From an uncultured Pelagibacteraceae bacterium (GTDB taxonomy: Bacteria > Pseudomonadota > Alphaproteobacteria > Pelagibacterales > Pelagibacteraceae), in the NCBI GenBank assembly GCA_902599995.1, contig CACKHN010000008.1, forward strand, positions 1-53,413: DNA of 53,413 bases. The letters are read 5' to 3'. This document shows positions 43,520 through 51,972 of the stretch, in pieces. The notes under the pieces were generated by a model. It was not told the DNA's origin and ran no database searches. It worked only from the letters and a program-made list of their open reading frames with translations. The translations under genes were made by a program, and so were the position numbers. Within the stretch, counting starts at the first letter, position 1, and each line of letters opens with the position of its first letter.

Positions 43520-44973
43520 TTTATCCACCAATCAGTAATTTTATTTTTAAAATTAATCTTTTCTTCCATTGCATATGCGATATTTAATAAATTTTGTTCA
43601 TCAAATGCTTTTCCAATTATTTGTAGTCCTAAAGGGTAACCGTTTGTATCATGACCAGCAGGTATCGAAATTCCAGGCAAACCTGATAAATTTACCGGAA
43701 CTGTAAAAATATCATTTAAATACATCGAAACAGGATCATTTGTCTTTTCACCAATTTTAAATGCTGAACTTGGAGTTGATGGAGTTAATATAGCATCAAC
43801 TTTTTTATAAGCTTCATCAAAATCATTTTTGATAAGCTTTCTTACTTTTTGAGCCTTAAGATAATATGCATCGTAATATCCTGATGATAAAACATAAGTA
43901 CCAATCATTATTCTTCTTTGGACTTCTGCTCCAAAACCTTCAGATCTAGTTTTCTCGTACATATCGATCAGATTTTCTCCATCAGCTCTAAATCCGTATT
44001 TGACACCATCGTATCGCGCAAGATTAGATGAAGCTTCTGCAGGAGCTACAATATAATAAGTAGGTAAGGCATAATTAGTGTGGGGTAGTGAAATATCTAT
44101 AATTGCTGCACCACAATCTTTTACATAATCAATACCTTTCTTCCAAAGATCCTCTATTTCCTTGGGCATCCCATCAACTCTATACTCTTTAGGTATTCCT
44201 ATTTTTTTTCCTTTAATATTATTAGTTAATTCCTTAACGTAATTATTTCGTTTAAAATCTATGGAGGTAGAGTCTTTTTCGTCATAGGAACTAATGACCT
44301 CGAGTAATAAAGCACAATCTCTTACATTTTGAGCCATTGGTCCTGCTTGATCTAAAGAAGATGCAAAAGCTACAATTCCGTATCTTGAACAACTTCCATA
44401 AGTTGGTTTTAAACCAACGATACCTGTGAAGGATGCAGGTTGTCTAATTGAACCACCAGTATCTGTTCCTATTGTAATTGGTGTTAACTGTGCTGCAACA
44501 GCTGATGATGAGCCACCTGAGGATCCACCAGGAACTAAATCTTTATCAATTGGGTTCTGCACACAACCAAAAAAACTTGTTTCATTAGAAGATCCCATAG
44601 CAAACTCGTCACAATTTAATTTTCCAAGAAGAATAGCGCCTTCATCCCAAATATTTTGAGTAACTGTAGATTCATAAGTTGGAGTGAAATTATTTAAAAT
44701 TTTACTCCCTGCAGTGGTTTTTACATTTTTTGTACAAAATAGATCTTTAACAGCTATTGGTATACCAGGTAATTTTAAATCTAGATTGGGGTTTTTATCA
44801 AACTTTTTAGCTTTATCAATTGCAGCTGAAAAGTCTTCGGTTACGTACACATTTAACTCTTTGGATTTTTCAGACCTTTCTACAAATGCTTTTGTAACTT
44901 CTGTAGATGAAAGTTTTTTATCTTTAATATTTTTAATTAATTCCGAAAGTGATTGTTTTGTAATATCAGACAT
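43516..44973 (-). CDS. gatA: Asp-tRNA(Asn)/Glu-tRNA(Gln) amidotransferase subunit A
   Basis: Amidase subunit that releases ammonia from glutamine for transamidation. The 485-aa protein has the amidase-signature Ser-cis Ser-Lys triad: [15 protein letters not shown] with Lys, [14 protein letters not shown], and [19 protein letters not shown] with the nucleophile Ser, followed by [27 protein letters not shown], here cited only by its start GLKPTYG and end LDQAGPM. The C-terminal [11 protein letters not shown] is typical. It starts at the gatC stop with a one-base overlap. Confidence 0.97.
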   Translation of the reverse strand: MSDITKQSLSELIKNIKDKKLSSTEVTKAFVERSEKSKELNVYVTEDFSAAIDKAKKFDKNPNLDLKLPGIPIAVKDLFCTKNVKTTAGSKILNNFTPTYESTVTQNIWDEGAILLGKLNCDEFAMGSSNETSFFGCVQNPIDKDLVPGGSSGGSSSAVAAQLTPITIGTDTGGSIRQPASFTGIVGLKPTYGSCSRYGIVAFASSLDQAGPMAQNVRDCALLLEVISSYDEKDSTSIDFKRNNYVKELTNNIKGKKIGIPKEYRVDGMPKEIEDLWKKGIDYVKDCGAAIIDISLPHTNYALPTYYIVAPAEASSNLARYDGVKYGFRADGENLIDMYEKTRSEGFGAEVQRRIMIGTYVLSSGYYDAYYLKAQKVRKLIKNDFDEAYKKVDAILTPSTPSSAFKIGEKTNDPVSMYLNDIFTVPVNLSGLPGISIPAGHDTNGYPLGLQIIGKAFDEQNLLNIAYAMEEKINFKNKITDWWIK

Positions 44974-45260
44974 TATTCAATCACCTTTGGCACAACAAAA
45001 TAATCCTCATTTTCCTGAGGGGAATTTTTAATTATTTGCTCTCTTAAATTTTTACTTTTTACCTTGTCATCTCTTAACTTTAATGTTGTTTCTGCAACCG
45101 AAGTTAAGGGTTGAACATTATCTGTCTTTAATTCGTTAAGTTTTTCAATAAATTCAAAAATTGAATTCAAATCTCCCACCAGTTTCTCTGCTTTTTTTTC
45201 ATCCACAGAAATTCTTGATAATTTGGATATGTGCTTTATTGTTTTAAGATCGATACTCAT
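44973..45260 (-). CDS. gatC: Asp-tRNA(Asn)/Glu-tRNA(Gln) amidotransferase subunit C
   Basis: Small subunit that holds GatA and GatB together. I start it at the ATG at 45260 (MSIDLKTIKHISKLSRI, 95 aa), which is the family's normal N-terminus; an in-frame ATG at 45290 would add ten unlike residues. Core sequences include LNSIFEFIEKLNELKTDNV, LTSVAETTLKLRDDKV and the C-terminal ENEDYFVVPKVIE. It is divergent from ruvX; a TATAAT on its strand (45302-45307) is a probable promoter element. Confidence 0.95.
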   Translation of the reverse strand: MSIDLKTIKHISKLSRISVDEKKAEKLVGDLNSIFEFIEKLNELKTDNVQPLTSVAETTLKLRDDKVKSKNLREQIIKNSPQENEDYFVVPKVIE

Positions 45261-45301
45261 ATGATAATTAAATATGTCGCAAACTATCACTTAAGTCTAA
45301 A

Positions 45302-45307
45302 TTATAC
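45302..45307 (-). promoter_or_regulatory. TATAAT -10 element, probable gatCAB promoter
   Basis: The minus strand reads TATAAT at 45307-45302, about 42 nt before the gatC ATG, in the 50-nt gatC/ruvX divergent gap. No good -35 is seen; it would fall inside the ruvX coding region. Confidence 0.35.
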
Positions 45308-45310
45308 AAT

Positions 45311-45766
45311 ATGATCACTATAGAAGAGTTTAAAAAAAAACAGTCAGAAACATGTAGATTAATTGGTCTAGATCTTGGCTCTAAAAGAATTGGAGTTTCA
45401 ATCTGTGATGAAAATCAATCAATAGCTACACCATTAAAAACATTAAATAAAACTAGTGCAGATAATTTAATCAATGAATTAAAAATCATTATTGAGGAAA
45501 ACACTATTAAGGGAATTATAATAGGATATCCTATTAATATGGATGGAACTTTAGGCAGATCTGCCCAGTCTGTTCATGATGTCTCTAACAATATTGATAA
45601 GAAATTAGATATTGATGTTTGTTTATGGGATGAAAGACTATCAACCGTAGGTGCGTTCAATTTATCTAGTCAATTGGATATAAATGTAACTAAAAGAGAA
45701 AAAAATATAGATCAGAATGCTGCTGCATTCATACTTCAAGGAGCAATAGATTTTTTAAATAATTAA
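45311..45766 (+). CDS. ruvX: Putative pre-16S rRNA nuclease / Holliday-junction resolvase homologue (YqgF)
   Basis: RNase H-fold nuclease implicated in 16S rRNA 5' processing. The 151-aa protein has the N-terminal LIGLDLGSKRIGVSICDEN with the catalytic Asp, GIIIGYPINMDGTLGRSA, VCLWDERLSTVGA with the acidic Glu, and DQNAAAFILQGAIDFL with the final Asp. All the acidic residues are kept. It is the first gene of the plus-strand run to RidA and is divergent from gatC. Confidence 0.93.
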   Translation: MITIEEFKKKQSETCRLIGLDLGSKRIGVSICDENQSIATPLKTLNKTSADNLINELKIIIEENTIKGIIIGYPINMDGTLGRSAQSVHDVSNNIDKKLDIDVCLWDERLSTVGAFNLSSQLDINVTKREKNIDQNAAAFILQGAIDFLNN

Positions 45767-45808
45767 TGCTTGCCAACTAACTGTATTATAGTTATAGAGT
45801 TAATTTTA

Positions 45809-46750
45809 ATGGCATTTAAAACCAATAAAGCTATTAAAATCTCTCAAAAACATTTGTTAGGTATTCAAGATTTGTCAGTTAGTGACATAAATATTATTCT
45901 TGATGAAGCTCAGACCTTTATAAAAGTAAATCGAAGTAAAAATAAAAAAATTGACGTTTTAAGAGGTAAAACTCAAATAAATCTCTTTTTTGAGCCCTCA
46001 ACCAGAACTCAAAGCTCATTTGAATTAGCAGGGAAAAGATTAGGAGCTGATGTCATGTCAATGAATATGGGAAATTCAGCAATAAAAAAAGGTGAGACTT
46101 TAATTGATACAGCCATGACTTTAAATGCAATGCATCCAGATATTATTGTTATTAGACATCAAGACTCAGGAGCATGCAACCTTCTTTCCCAAAAAGTTAA
46201 TTGTGTAGTATTAAATGCTGGAGATGGACGTAGAGAACACCCTACTCAGGCTTTACTAGATGCATTAACAATAATTAATCGAAAAAATAAAATCCAAGGA
46301 TTAAAAATTGCAATATGTGGAGATATTTTACATTCACGTGTAGCTAGATCGAATATTTACTTATTAACTATGCTTGGAGCTGAAGTAAATTTAGTTGCTC
46401 CTACGAATTTGATGCCAAAAGAAATAGAAAAATTTGGTGTTAATACTTTTACAGACATGAATAAAGGACTGAAAGATTGTGATATTGTAATGATGTTGAG
46501 ATTGCAAAATGAAAGAATGACCAGTTCTTTCTTATCATCTAATAGAGAATATTATGAATACTATGGTTTAACACCAGACAAACTAGATCATGCAAAATCT
46601 GATGCCCTTATAATGCATCCAGGTCCTATGAACAGGGGTATCGAAATTGATACCAGGTTAGCTGACGATATTAACAAGAGTGTTATTAAGGAACAGGTTG
46701 AACTTGGTGTTGCGGTAAGAATGTCATGTTTAAAAATATTTTGTGAATAA
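45809..46750 (+). CDS. pyrB: Aspartate carbamoyltransferase catalytic chain
   Basis: Forms carbamoyl-aspartate, the first committed pyrimidine step. I start it at the ATG at 45809 (313 aa), where the family alignment begins ([14 protein letters not shown]); a TTG at 45770 is in frame but adds an unlike tail. Motifs: [20 protein letters not shown], the HxxT region [43 protein letters not shown] and [12 protein letters not shown]. No regulatory chain (pyrI) is seen. The next gene follows immediately after the stop and encodes a dihydroorotase-like partner. Confidence 0.96.
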   Translation: MAFKTNKAIKISQKHLLGIQDLSVSDINIILDEAQTFIKVNRSKNKKIDVLRGKTQINLFFEPSTRTQSSFELAGKRLGADVMSMNMGNSAIKKGETLIDTAMTLNAMHPDIIVIRHQDSGACNLLSQKVNCVVLNAGDGRREHPTQALLDALTIINRKNKIQGLKIAICGDILHSRVARSNIYLLTMLGAEVNLVAPTNLMPKEIEKFGVNTFTDMNKGLKDCDIVMMLRLQNERMTSSFLSSNREYYEYYGLTPDKLDHAKSDALIMHPGPMNRGIEIDTRLADDINKSVIKEQVELGVAVRMSCLKIFCE

Positions 46751-48037
46751 ATGAAAAAACAATACTTTATAAATGCAAATATTATAGATCCTTATAATTC
46801 ATTAAACGAAAATGGTGGATTAATTATTGATGAAAATGGAAAGATCGAAGCAATAGGTAAAAAAGTAAACAAAAATAATCTTCCATCACGAGAAAAACCA
46901 ATCGATTTAAAAGGAAAATATATCTTCCCTGGTCTTGTGGATATGAGAGTATTTGTAGGTGAACCAGGTTACGAATATAAAGAAAATTTTAGAACTTTAA
47001 GTAATGCTGCTTTATCTGGTGGTGTAACCTCTGTTGTAACGATGCCTAATACAGATCCAATTATAGATAATGTCTCAATTGTTGATTTTTTAAAAAGAAG
47101 AGGAAGAGATAAATCTAAGATAAATATTTTTCCATGTGCTTCTTTAACCCAAAATATTGAAGGGACTAACATGACCGAATTTGGTCTTTTAGCCAAAAAA
47201 GGAATAATTGCATTTACTGATGGCGTGAAAACTATTCAAAATACAAGATTAATGTCCAGAATAATGAATTCAGCAAAGGACTTAGGTTGTTTAATTATGC
47301 AACACGCTGAAGATTTACATTTATCAGAAAACGGTATGATTAATTCTGGAATAATTGCTTCAAAGCTAGGGCTGTCTGGAATACCAGATATTGCTGAAAG
47401 AATTATAATTGAAAGAGATTTGACGTTACTTGAAAAGGTTAGATGTAGATATCACATTTCACAACTTTCCTCTTTAAAGTCAGTTGATATTATTAAACAT
47501 AGAAAAGAAGACATAAAATTTACATCAGGAGTTTCAATTAATAATTTATCTCTGAATGAAAATGATATTGGAGATTTTAGAACTTTTTTAAAATTATCCC
47601 CTCCTCTCAGAAAAGAAGAAGATAGAGAAGCATTGGTCCAAGGATTAAAAGATGGCGTGATTGATGTAATTGTTTCAGACCATAAACCTGAAGATGAAGA
47701 GTCTAAGAGATTAACATTTTCCCAAGCTGCAACTGGAGCATCAGGTATTGAAACATTATTGTCATTAAGCTTAGAATTATTTCATAATGGATCTATTAAA
47801 CTGGATACTATAATTCAAGCATTGACATCAAATCCTGCAAAAATATTAAATATAAATAAAGGAAACTTATCTATTGGAAATGAAGCTGATTTTTGTATTG
47901 TAGATATAGACAAACCTTGGGTTGTTAAAAAAGAAAATTTAATCTCAAAGTCAAAAAATACATCAATAGAGAACAAGAAATTACAAGGAAAAGTAACCAA
48001 TACGTTTGTAAAAGGTCAGGAATTATTTAAACTATAA
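46751..48037 (+). CDS. pyrC: Dihydroorotase homologue lacking the HxH metal motif (probable non-catalytic ATCase partner)
   Basis: A 428-aa amidohydrolase-fold protein aligned along its length with class I dihydroorotases. FPGLVDMRVFVGEPGYEYKE has MRVF at residues 65-68 where catalytic enzymes have the zinc-binding HxH. Other parts remain: NALTSVVTMPNTDP-like GGVTSVVTMPNTDP, HAEDLHLSENG, VSDHKPEDEESKR and FSQAATGASGIETLLSLSL. With both metal histidines replaced it is likely inactive, like the PyrC'/PyrX proteins that hold ATCase together in some proteobacteria. The gene abuts pyrB, consistent with such a complex. A real dihydroorotase would have to be encoded elsewhere. Confidence 0.88.
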   Translation: MKKQYFINANIIDPYNSLNENGGLIIDENGKIEAIGKKVNKNNLPSREKPIDLKGKYIFPGLVDMRVFVGEPGYEYKENFRTLSNAALSGGVTSVVTMPNTDPIIDNVSIVDFLKRRGRDKSKINIFPCASLTQNIEGTNMTEFGLLAKKGIIAFTDGVKTIQNTRLMSRIMNSAKDLGCLIMQHAEDLHLSENGMINSGIIASKLGLSGIPDIAERIIIERDLTLLEKVRCRYHISQLSSLKSVDIIKHRKEDIKFTSGVSINNLSLNENDIGDFRTFLKLSPPLRKEEDREALVQGLKDGVIDVIVSDHKPEDEESKRLTFSQAATGASGIETLLSLSLELFHNGSIKLDTIIQALTSNPAKILNINKGNLSIGNEADFCIVDIDKPWVVKKENLISKSKNTSIENKKLQGKVTNTFVKGQELFKL

Positions 48038-48039
48038 AA

Positions 48040-48618
48040 ATGGAATATTTAACTATAGGTATAATCGCGTACCTAATAGGGTCTATACCTTTTGGATTTA
48101 TATTAACTAAAACATTTTTAAAAAAAGATATTAGAGAAATAGGATCTGGAAATATTGGTGCAACAAATGCATTAAGAACAGGTAATAAATTTATAGGTTA
48201 TTCGACACTTTTACTAGATATTCTTAAAGCTGTACTTCCTGTAATTTATATTAAATTAAATTATCCAGAATTAATTTTTATTACGTCTCTTTGTGCTTTT
48301 TTGGGCCATGTTTTTCCAGTTTGGTTGAAGTTTAAAGGTGGCAAAGGTATAGCAACTTATGTTGGAATATTATTCAGTATAAATATTTTATTTGGTTTAA
48401 TTTTTTGTGTTTCTTGGATTATAATTTTTTTAATATCGAGATATTCATCTTTGTCGTCATTAGTTGGTTCACTTACAATACCAATATATATTTTTTTTTA
48501 TTATGAAATAAGTAATGCATTTTTTTTTGGAATTATGTTTGTATTGATATTATATACACACAGAGAAAATATTAAACGACTGAAAAACAAAGAAGAAAAT
48601 AAGACAAAAATTTATTAA
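48040..48618 (+). CDS. plsY: Acyl-phosphate:glycerol-3-phosphate acyltransferase
   Basis: Inner-membrane enzyme that makes lysophosphatidate from the acyl-phosphate produced by PlsX. The 192-aa protein has about five transmembrane segments and the three family motifs: GSIPFGFILTK, IREIGSGNIGATNALRTGNK and FLGHVFPVWLKFKGGKGIATYVG. Following pyrC by 2 nt matches the alphaproteobacterial order pyrB-pyrC-plsY. A short gap leads to topA; dprA, often between them, is missing. Confidence 0.96.
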   Translation: MEYLTIGIIAYLIGSIPFGFILTKTFLKKDIREIGSGNIGATNALRTGNKFIGYSTLLLDILKAVLPVIYIKLNYPELIFITSLCAFLGHVFPVWLKFKGGKGIATYVGILFSINILFGLIFCVSWIIIFLISRYSSLSSLVGSLTIPIYIFFYYEISNAFFFGIMFVLILYTHRENIKRLKNKEENKTKIY

Positions 48619-48655
48619 ATTGACTATCAATTACATTTAAGTAGTTTGTTTAATT

Positions 48656-51238
48656 ATGAATCTAGTCATAGTTGAAAGTCCAGCAAAAGCAAAAACAATA
48701 AATAAATATTTAGGTGACAATTATACTGTTTTGGCTAGCTATGGTCATATTAGAGACTTACCATCTAAAAATGGATCGGTCGATCCTGAACAAAATTTTA
48801 AAATGGAATGGGAAATTGATAACTTTTCAAAAAAATATCTTAAACAAATAGCTGATGCTGCAAAAAATTCTTCTAAAATAATTTTAGCAACAGACCCTGA
48901 TCGTGAAGGGGAAGCTATAGCATGGCATGTAAAGGAATATTTGAATGAAAAAAAACTGCTTAAAGATAAGGAAGTTGAAAGAGTTGTTTTCAACGAAATT
49001 ACCAAGAAAGCTGTAACTTTTGGAATTGAAAATCCAAGGCAAATTGAGCCCTTGTTAGTTGATGCCTACATGGCACGAAGAGCGCTTGATTATCTTGTCG
49101 GTTTTAATATTTCACCAATATTATGGACTAAACTTCCTGGATCAAAGTCAGCAGGTAGAGTGCAATCGGTCGCTTTAAAATTAATAACAGAAAGAGAGCA
49201 TGAAATTGAACTATTTAATCCAGAAGAGTTTTGGACTTTAAGCTTAAAATTTAAAGATGAAAAAAAAAATATAATTACTGCAACTATCACTCAATTAGAT
49301 GGACAAAAAATTGAAAAATTTTCCTTTAAAAAAAAAGAAAATATTGAAAAAGCAATCTCTGAATTAAAAGATAAAAAATTTAATATTAGTGATATTTCTT
49401 CAAAAACTATAAATAGAAGTCCATCAGGTCCATTCACAACTTCTACACTGCAACAAGTTGCTTCTAGTAGATTGGGATTTGGTGCTTCTAGAACTATGCA
49501 AATAGCACAAAAACTTTACCAAGGGGTTGAAATTGATGGAGATACAGTTGGTTTAATAACCTATATGAGAACCGATGGTACAAACTTATCAGTTGATGCA
49601 ATTAGTGATTTTAGAAATTTTATTAAAAATAGTTATGGAGAAGAGTATATACCTGAAAAAGCTAACAATTATTCTGGTAAAAAAGCCAAAAATGCACAAG
49701 AAGCGCATGAAGCAATAAGACCCACAGATATTATTAGATCCCCAGAAGCTGTGAAAAAATATTTAAGTACTGACCAAAATAAATTGTATAATTTGATATG
49801 GAGTAGAGCTCTATCTTCTCAAATGACATCTGCTAAGTTTTACAGAAATACAATAACTATTGAAGCTGAGGATAAAAATACCGTTTGTAAAGCTAGTGGC
49901 TCGGTTTTACAATTTGACGGTTTTTTAAAAATTTATAAAAATTCTAATTCAAACAATAATGAGGAAATACTTCCAGAGGTTAAAAAAGGACCTATAAGTA
50001 TCGAGTCCTTTTTAGACGAACAGCATTTTACACAGCCACCTCCAAGGTATTCTGAAGCAAGCTTAGTTAAAAGATTAGAGGAACTTGGAATTGGACGACC
50101 GTCTACATATGCAAGTATAATATCAACAATTTCTAATCGTGGATATGCTGAAATAACTAATAAAAGATTTTTTCCAACTGATCGTGGAAAATTAATTTCT
50201 GCATTTTTAGAAAAATTATTTTCTAAATATGTTGATTATAATTTTACAGCTGGATTAGAAGATCAATTAGACGAAATTACAACTGGAAAAGAAAGTTGGA
50301 TAAGAGTTTTAGAATTATTTTGGAAAGACTTTAATAATAATGTTTCTGAAGTAAAAGAGAAAAGAACCAGAGAAGTTCTGGATTTACTAAATGAAAGTTT
50401 AGGTGCTCTAATTTTCGATAAAGATGACAGAGGTAAAATTGTTAGAAAGTGTCAATTATGTAATACAGGATCATTGAGTTTAAAAAATAGTTTTAGAGGT
50501 GGAGCATTTATAGGTTGCTCTAATTATCCAGAATGTAAATTTACCCGACCTTTATCAAAAGCAAAAGCAGCAGCACAGGCCCAATTATCTGAACCAAAAT
50601 ATTTAGGCAAACATGATAATGGAAATGATATCTTTCTCAAAAATGGAAGATTTGGACCTTATTTACAATATGAAAAACTTCTAGAAAGTATTGAGAAGGA
50701 AAATAAAAAAAGAAAGAAAAAAACAAAAAAAACCAATAAAGAAGTAAATGAATTATTAAAAAATGTCTCCATTCCCAAAGGAATTGAATTAGACAGTATT
50801 GATATTGAAAAGGCGAGATTTTTATGCTCGCTTCCGAAATCCTTAGGTATCCATCCAGATAATCAAAAAGAGATTTCGTTAAATACAGGAAGATTTGGCC
50901 CTTATTTAAAATGTGATAACAAGTCTGCTAGATTAGAAAATGTTGAAGAAATATTTTCAATAGGTTTGAATAGAGCAATAACATTAATCGCAGATGCAAA
51001 ACCAGGTAGAATGTCTTCCTCAATTATAAAAGATCTTGGCGAACATCCAGAAGATAAAAAGCCAGTAAGAATCATGAAAGGTCAATACGGTCCTTATATA
51101 AAATATAAATCTATAAATGCAACAATTCCAGAGGAAAAAGATCCTACAGAGCTAAATATGGAAGAGGCTCTTATCCTTATTGAGAAAAGACGTGAATACG
51201 ATAAAATTAAGAAAACTAAAAAAAAGAAAAAAAAATGA
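48656..51238 (+). CDS. topA: DNA topoisomerase I
   Basis: Type IA enzyme that relaxes negative supercoils. In the 860-aa protein the TOPRIM domain comes first (LVIVESPAKAKTINKYLG, ATDPDREGEAIAWH), then the strand-passage domains with the active-site Tyr303 in GLITYMRTDG, SAGRVQSVALKLI, and ARPTDI-like HEAIRPTDI. One C4 zinc-ribbon (CQLCNTGSL, GCSNYPECKFTRPL, about residues 600-630) is followed by repeated RFGPYL/QYGPYI segments and a Lys-rich tail. A TTGACT (48620-48625) with a poor -10 may be a promoter in the 37-nt gap. It overlaps the next small gene by 4 nt. Confidence 0.97.
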   Translation: MNLVIVESPAKAKTINKYLGDNYTVLASYGHIRDLPSKNGSVDPEQNFKMEWEIDNFSKKYLKQIADAAKNSSKIILATDPDREGEAIAWHVKEYLNEKKLLKDKEVERVVFNEITKKAVTFGIENPRQIEPLLVDAYMARRALDYLVGFNISPILWTKLPGSKSAGRVQSVALKLITEREHEIELFNPEEFWTLSLKFKDEKKNIITATITQLDGQKIEKFSFKKKENIEKAISELKDKKFNISDISSKTINRSPSGPFTTSTLQQVASSRLGFGASRTMQIAQKLYQGVEIDGDTVGLITYMRTDGTNLSVDAISDFRNFIKNSYGEEYIPEKANNYSGKKAKNAQEAHEAIRPTDIIRSPEAVKKYLSTDQNKLYNLIWSRALSSQMTSAKFYRNTITIEAEDKNTVCKASGSVLQFDGFLKIYKNSNSNNNEEILPEVKKGPISIESFLDEQHFTQPPPRYSEASLVKRLEELGIGRPSTYASIISTISNRGYAEITNKRFFPTDRGKLISAFLEKLFSKYVDYNFTAGLEDQLDEITTGKESWIRVLELFWKDFNNNVSEVKEKRTREVLDLLNESLGALIFDKDDRGKIVRKCQLCNTGSLSLKNSFRGGAFIGCSNYPECKFTRPLSKAKAAAQAQLSEPKYLGKHDNGNDIFLKNGRFGPYLQYEKLLESIEKENKKRKKKTKKTNKEVNELLKNVSIPKGIELDSIDIEKARFLCSLPKSLGIHPDNQKEISLNTGRFGPYLKCDNKSARLENVEEIFSIGLNRAITLIADAKPGRMSSSIIKDLGEHPEDKKPVRIMKGQYGPYIKYKSINATIPEEKDPTELNMEEALILIEKRREYDKIKKTKKKKKK

Positions 51239-51507
51239 AAATAATAAGAACTATAATTTTATTGATATTTTTTATTTTAATGAAATCAACAATTGTTTTA
51301 GCAAAGGAATGCAGCAAATTAGATAAATTAAGTAAAGAATATGCTGAATGTAATGCAAAGGTATTAAAAAAAAATGTAAAAAATTTGAAAAATAAAGCTT
51401 CAGATAAAATCGAAGAAGGAAAGAAAAAATTTAATAAATTAAAAATTAAAGATAAATTATTGAAATTAAAAAATAGTAAATCACTTAAGGATCTTTTAGA
51501 AAATTAA
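51235..51507 (+). CDS. Small secreted, coiled-coil-like protein of unknown function (90 aa)
   Basis: The product has a typical signal peptide (about residues 4-23, ending IVLAKEC) and a mature part of about 66 residues rich in Lys/Leu/Asn, with heptad-like KLDKLSKEY, KKNVKNLKNKASDKIEEGKKK and LKLKNSKSLKDLL stretches that suggest an amphipathic helix. Two Cys (KECSKL and AECNAK) could form a disulfide in the periplasm. I do not recognise a family. Overlap of its start with the topA stop (ATGA) and a 2-nt gap to the RidA gene support translation. Confidence 0.7.
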   Translation: MKIIRTIILLIFFILMKSTIVLAKECSKLDKLSKEYAECNAKVLKKNVKNLKNKASDKIEEGKKKFNKLKIKDKLLKLKNSKSLKDLLEN

Positions 51508-51509
51508 TT

Positions 51510-51971
51510 ATGTCCTTTGAAGAAAATATTAAAAATTTAAAAATAATTTTACCAGATGCAAAGGCACCTGTAGGATCTTATGTTGCAAGTAAGATTGTTG
51601 GGAAACTATTATTTATATCTGGACAAATATCTATTAGTGAGAAAGGAGAATTAATAAAAGGGAAAATCGGTAAAGAGTTAACAACCGAAGATGGTTATAA
51701 CGCTGCAAAAAGATGTGGTTTGAGTATTATATCTCAAGTTAAAAATGCCTGTGATAATGATTTATCAAAAATAAAATCATGTATAAAATTAACAGGTTAT
51801 GTAAATTCTACTGAAAATTTTACAGAACAACCTAAGGTAATAAATGGTGCTTCAGATATTATAGCATCAGTATTTGGTGATCCAGGTATGCATACTAGAG
51901 CAGCTGTGAGTACTAATAGTTTACCGTTAGGAGTATCAGTTGAGGTTGATGCAATATTTGAATTAAATTGA
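51510..51971 (+). CDS. RidA/YjgF/YER057c/UK114-family protein
   Basis: Probable enamine/imine deaminase or related small-molecule-binding protein. The 153-aa protein is the longer RidA subgroup: LFISGQISISEKGELIKGKIG, AAKRCGLSIISQVKNA, CIKLTGYVNSTENFTEQP, and the C-terminal GDPGMHTRAAVSTNSLPLGVSVEVDAIFE (abbreviated by GDPGMHTRAAVS and VEVDAIFE), where the Arg that binds the substrate carboxylate in RidA is kept. The exact substrate is unknown. It ends 1 nt from ugd on the other strand. Confidence 0.92.
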   Translation: MSFEENIKNLKIILPDAKAPVGSYVASKIVGKLLFISGQISISEKGELIKGKIGKELTTEDGYNAAKRCGLSIISQVKNACDNDLSKIKSCIKLTGYVNSTENFTEQPKVINGASDIIASVFGDPGMHTRAAVSTNSLPLGVSVEVDAIFELN

Positions 51972-51972
51972 T

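Noticed and set aside
44426-45031. 77-aa and 115-aa plus-strand ORFs over gatA/gatC
   Set aside because: Antisense to strongly conserved gatA and gatC sequences, with no start signals or family resemblance.
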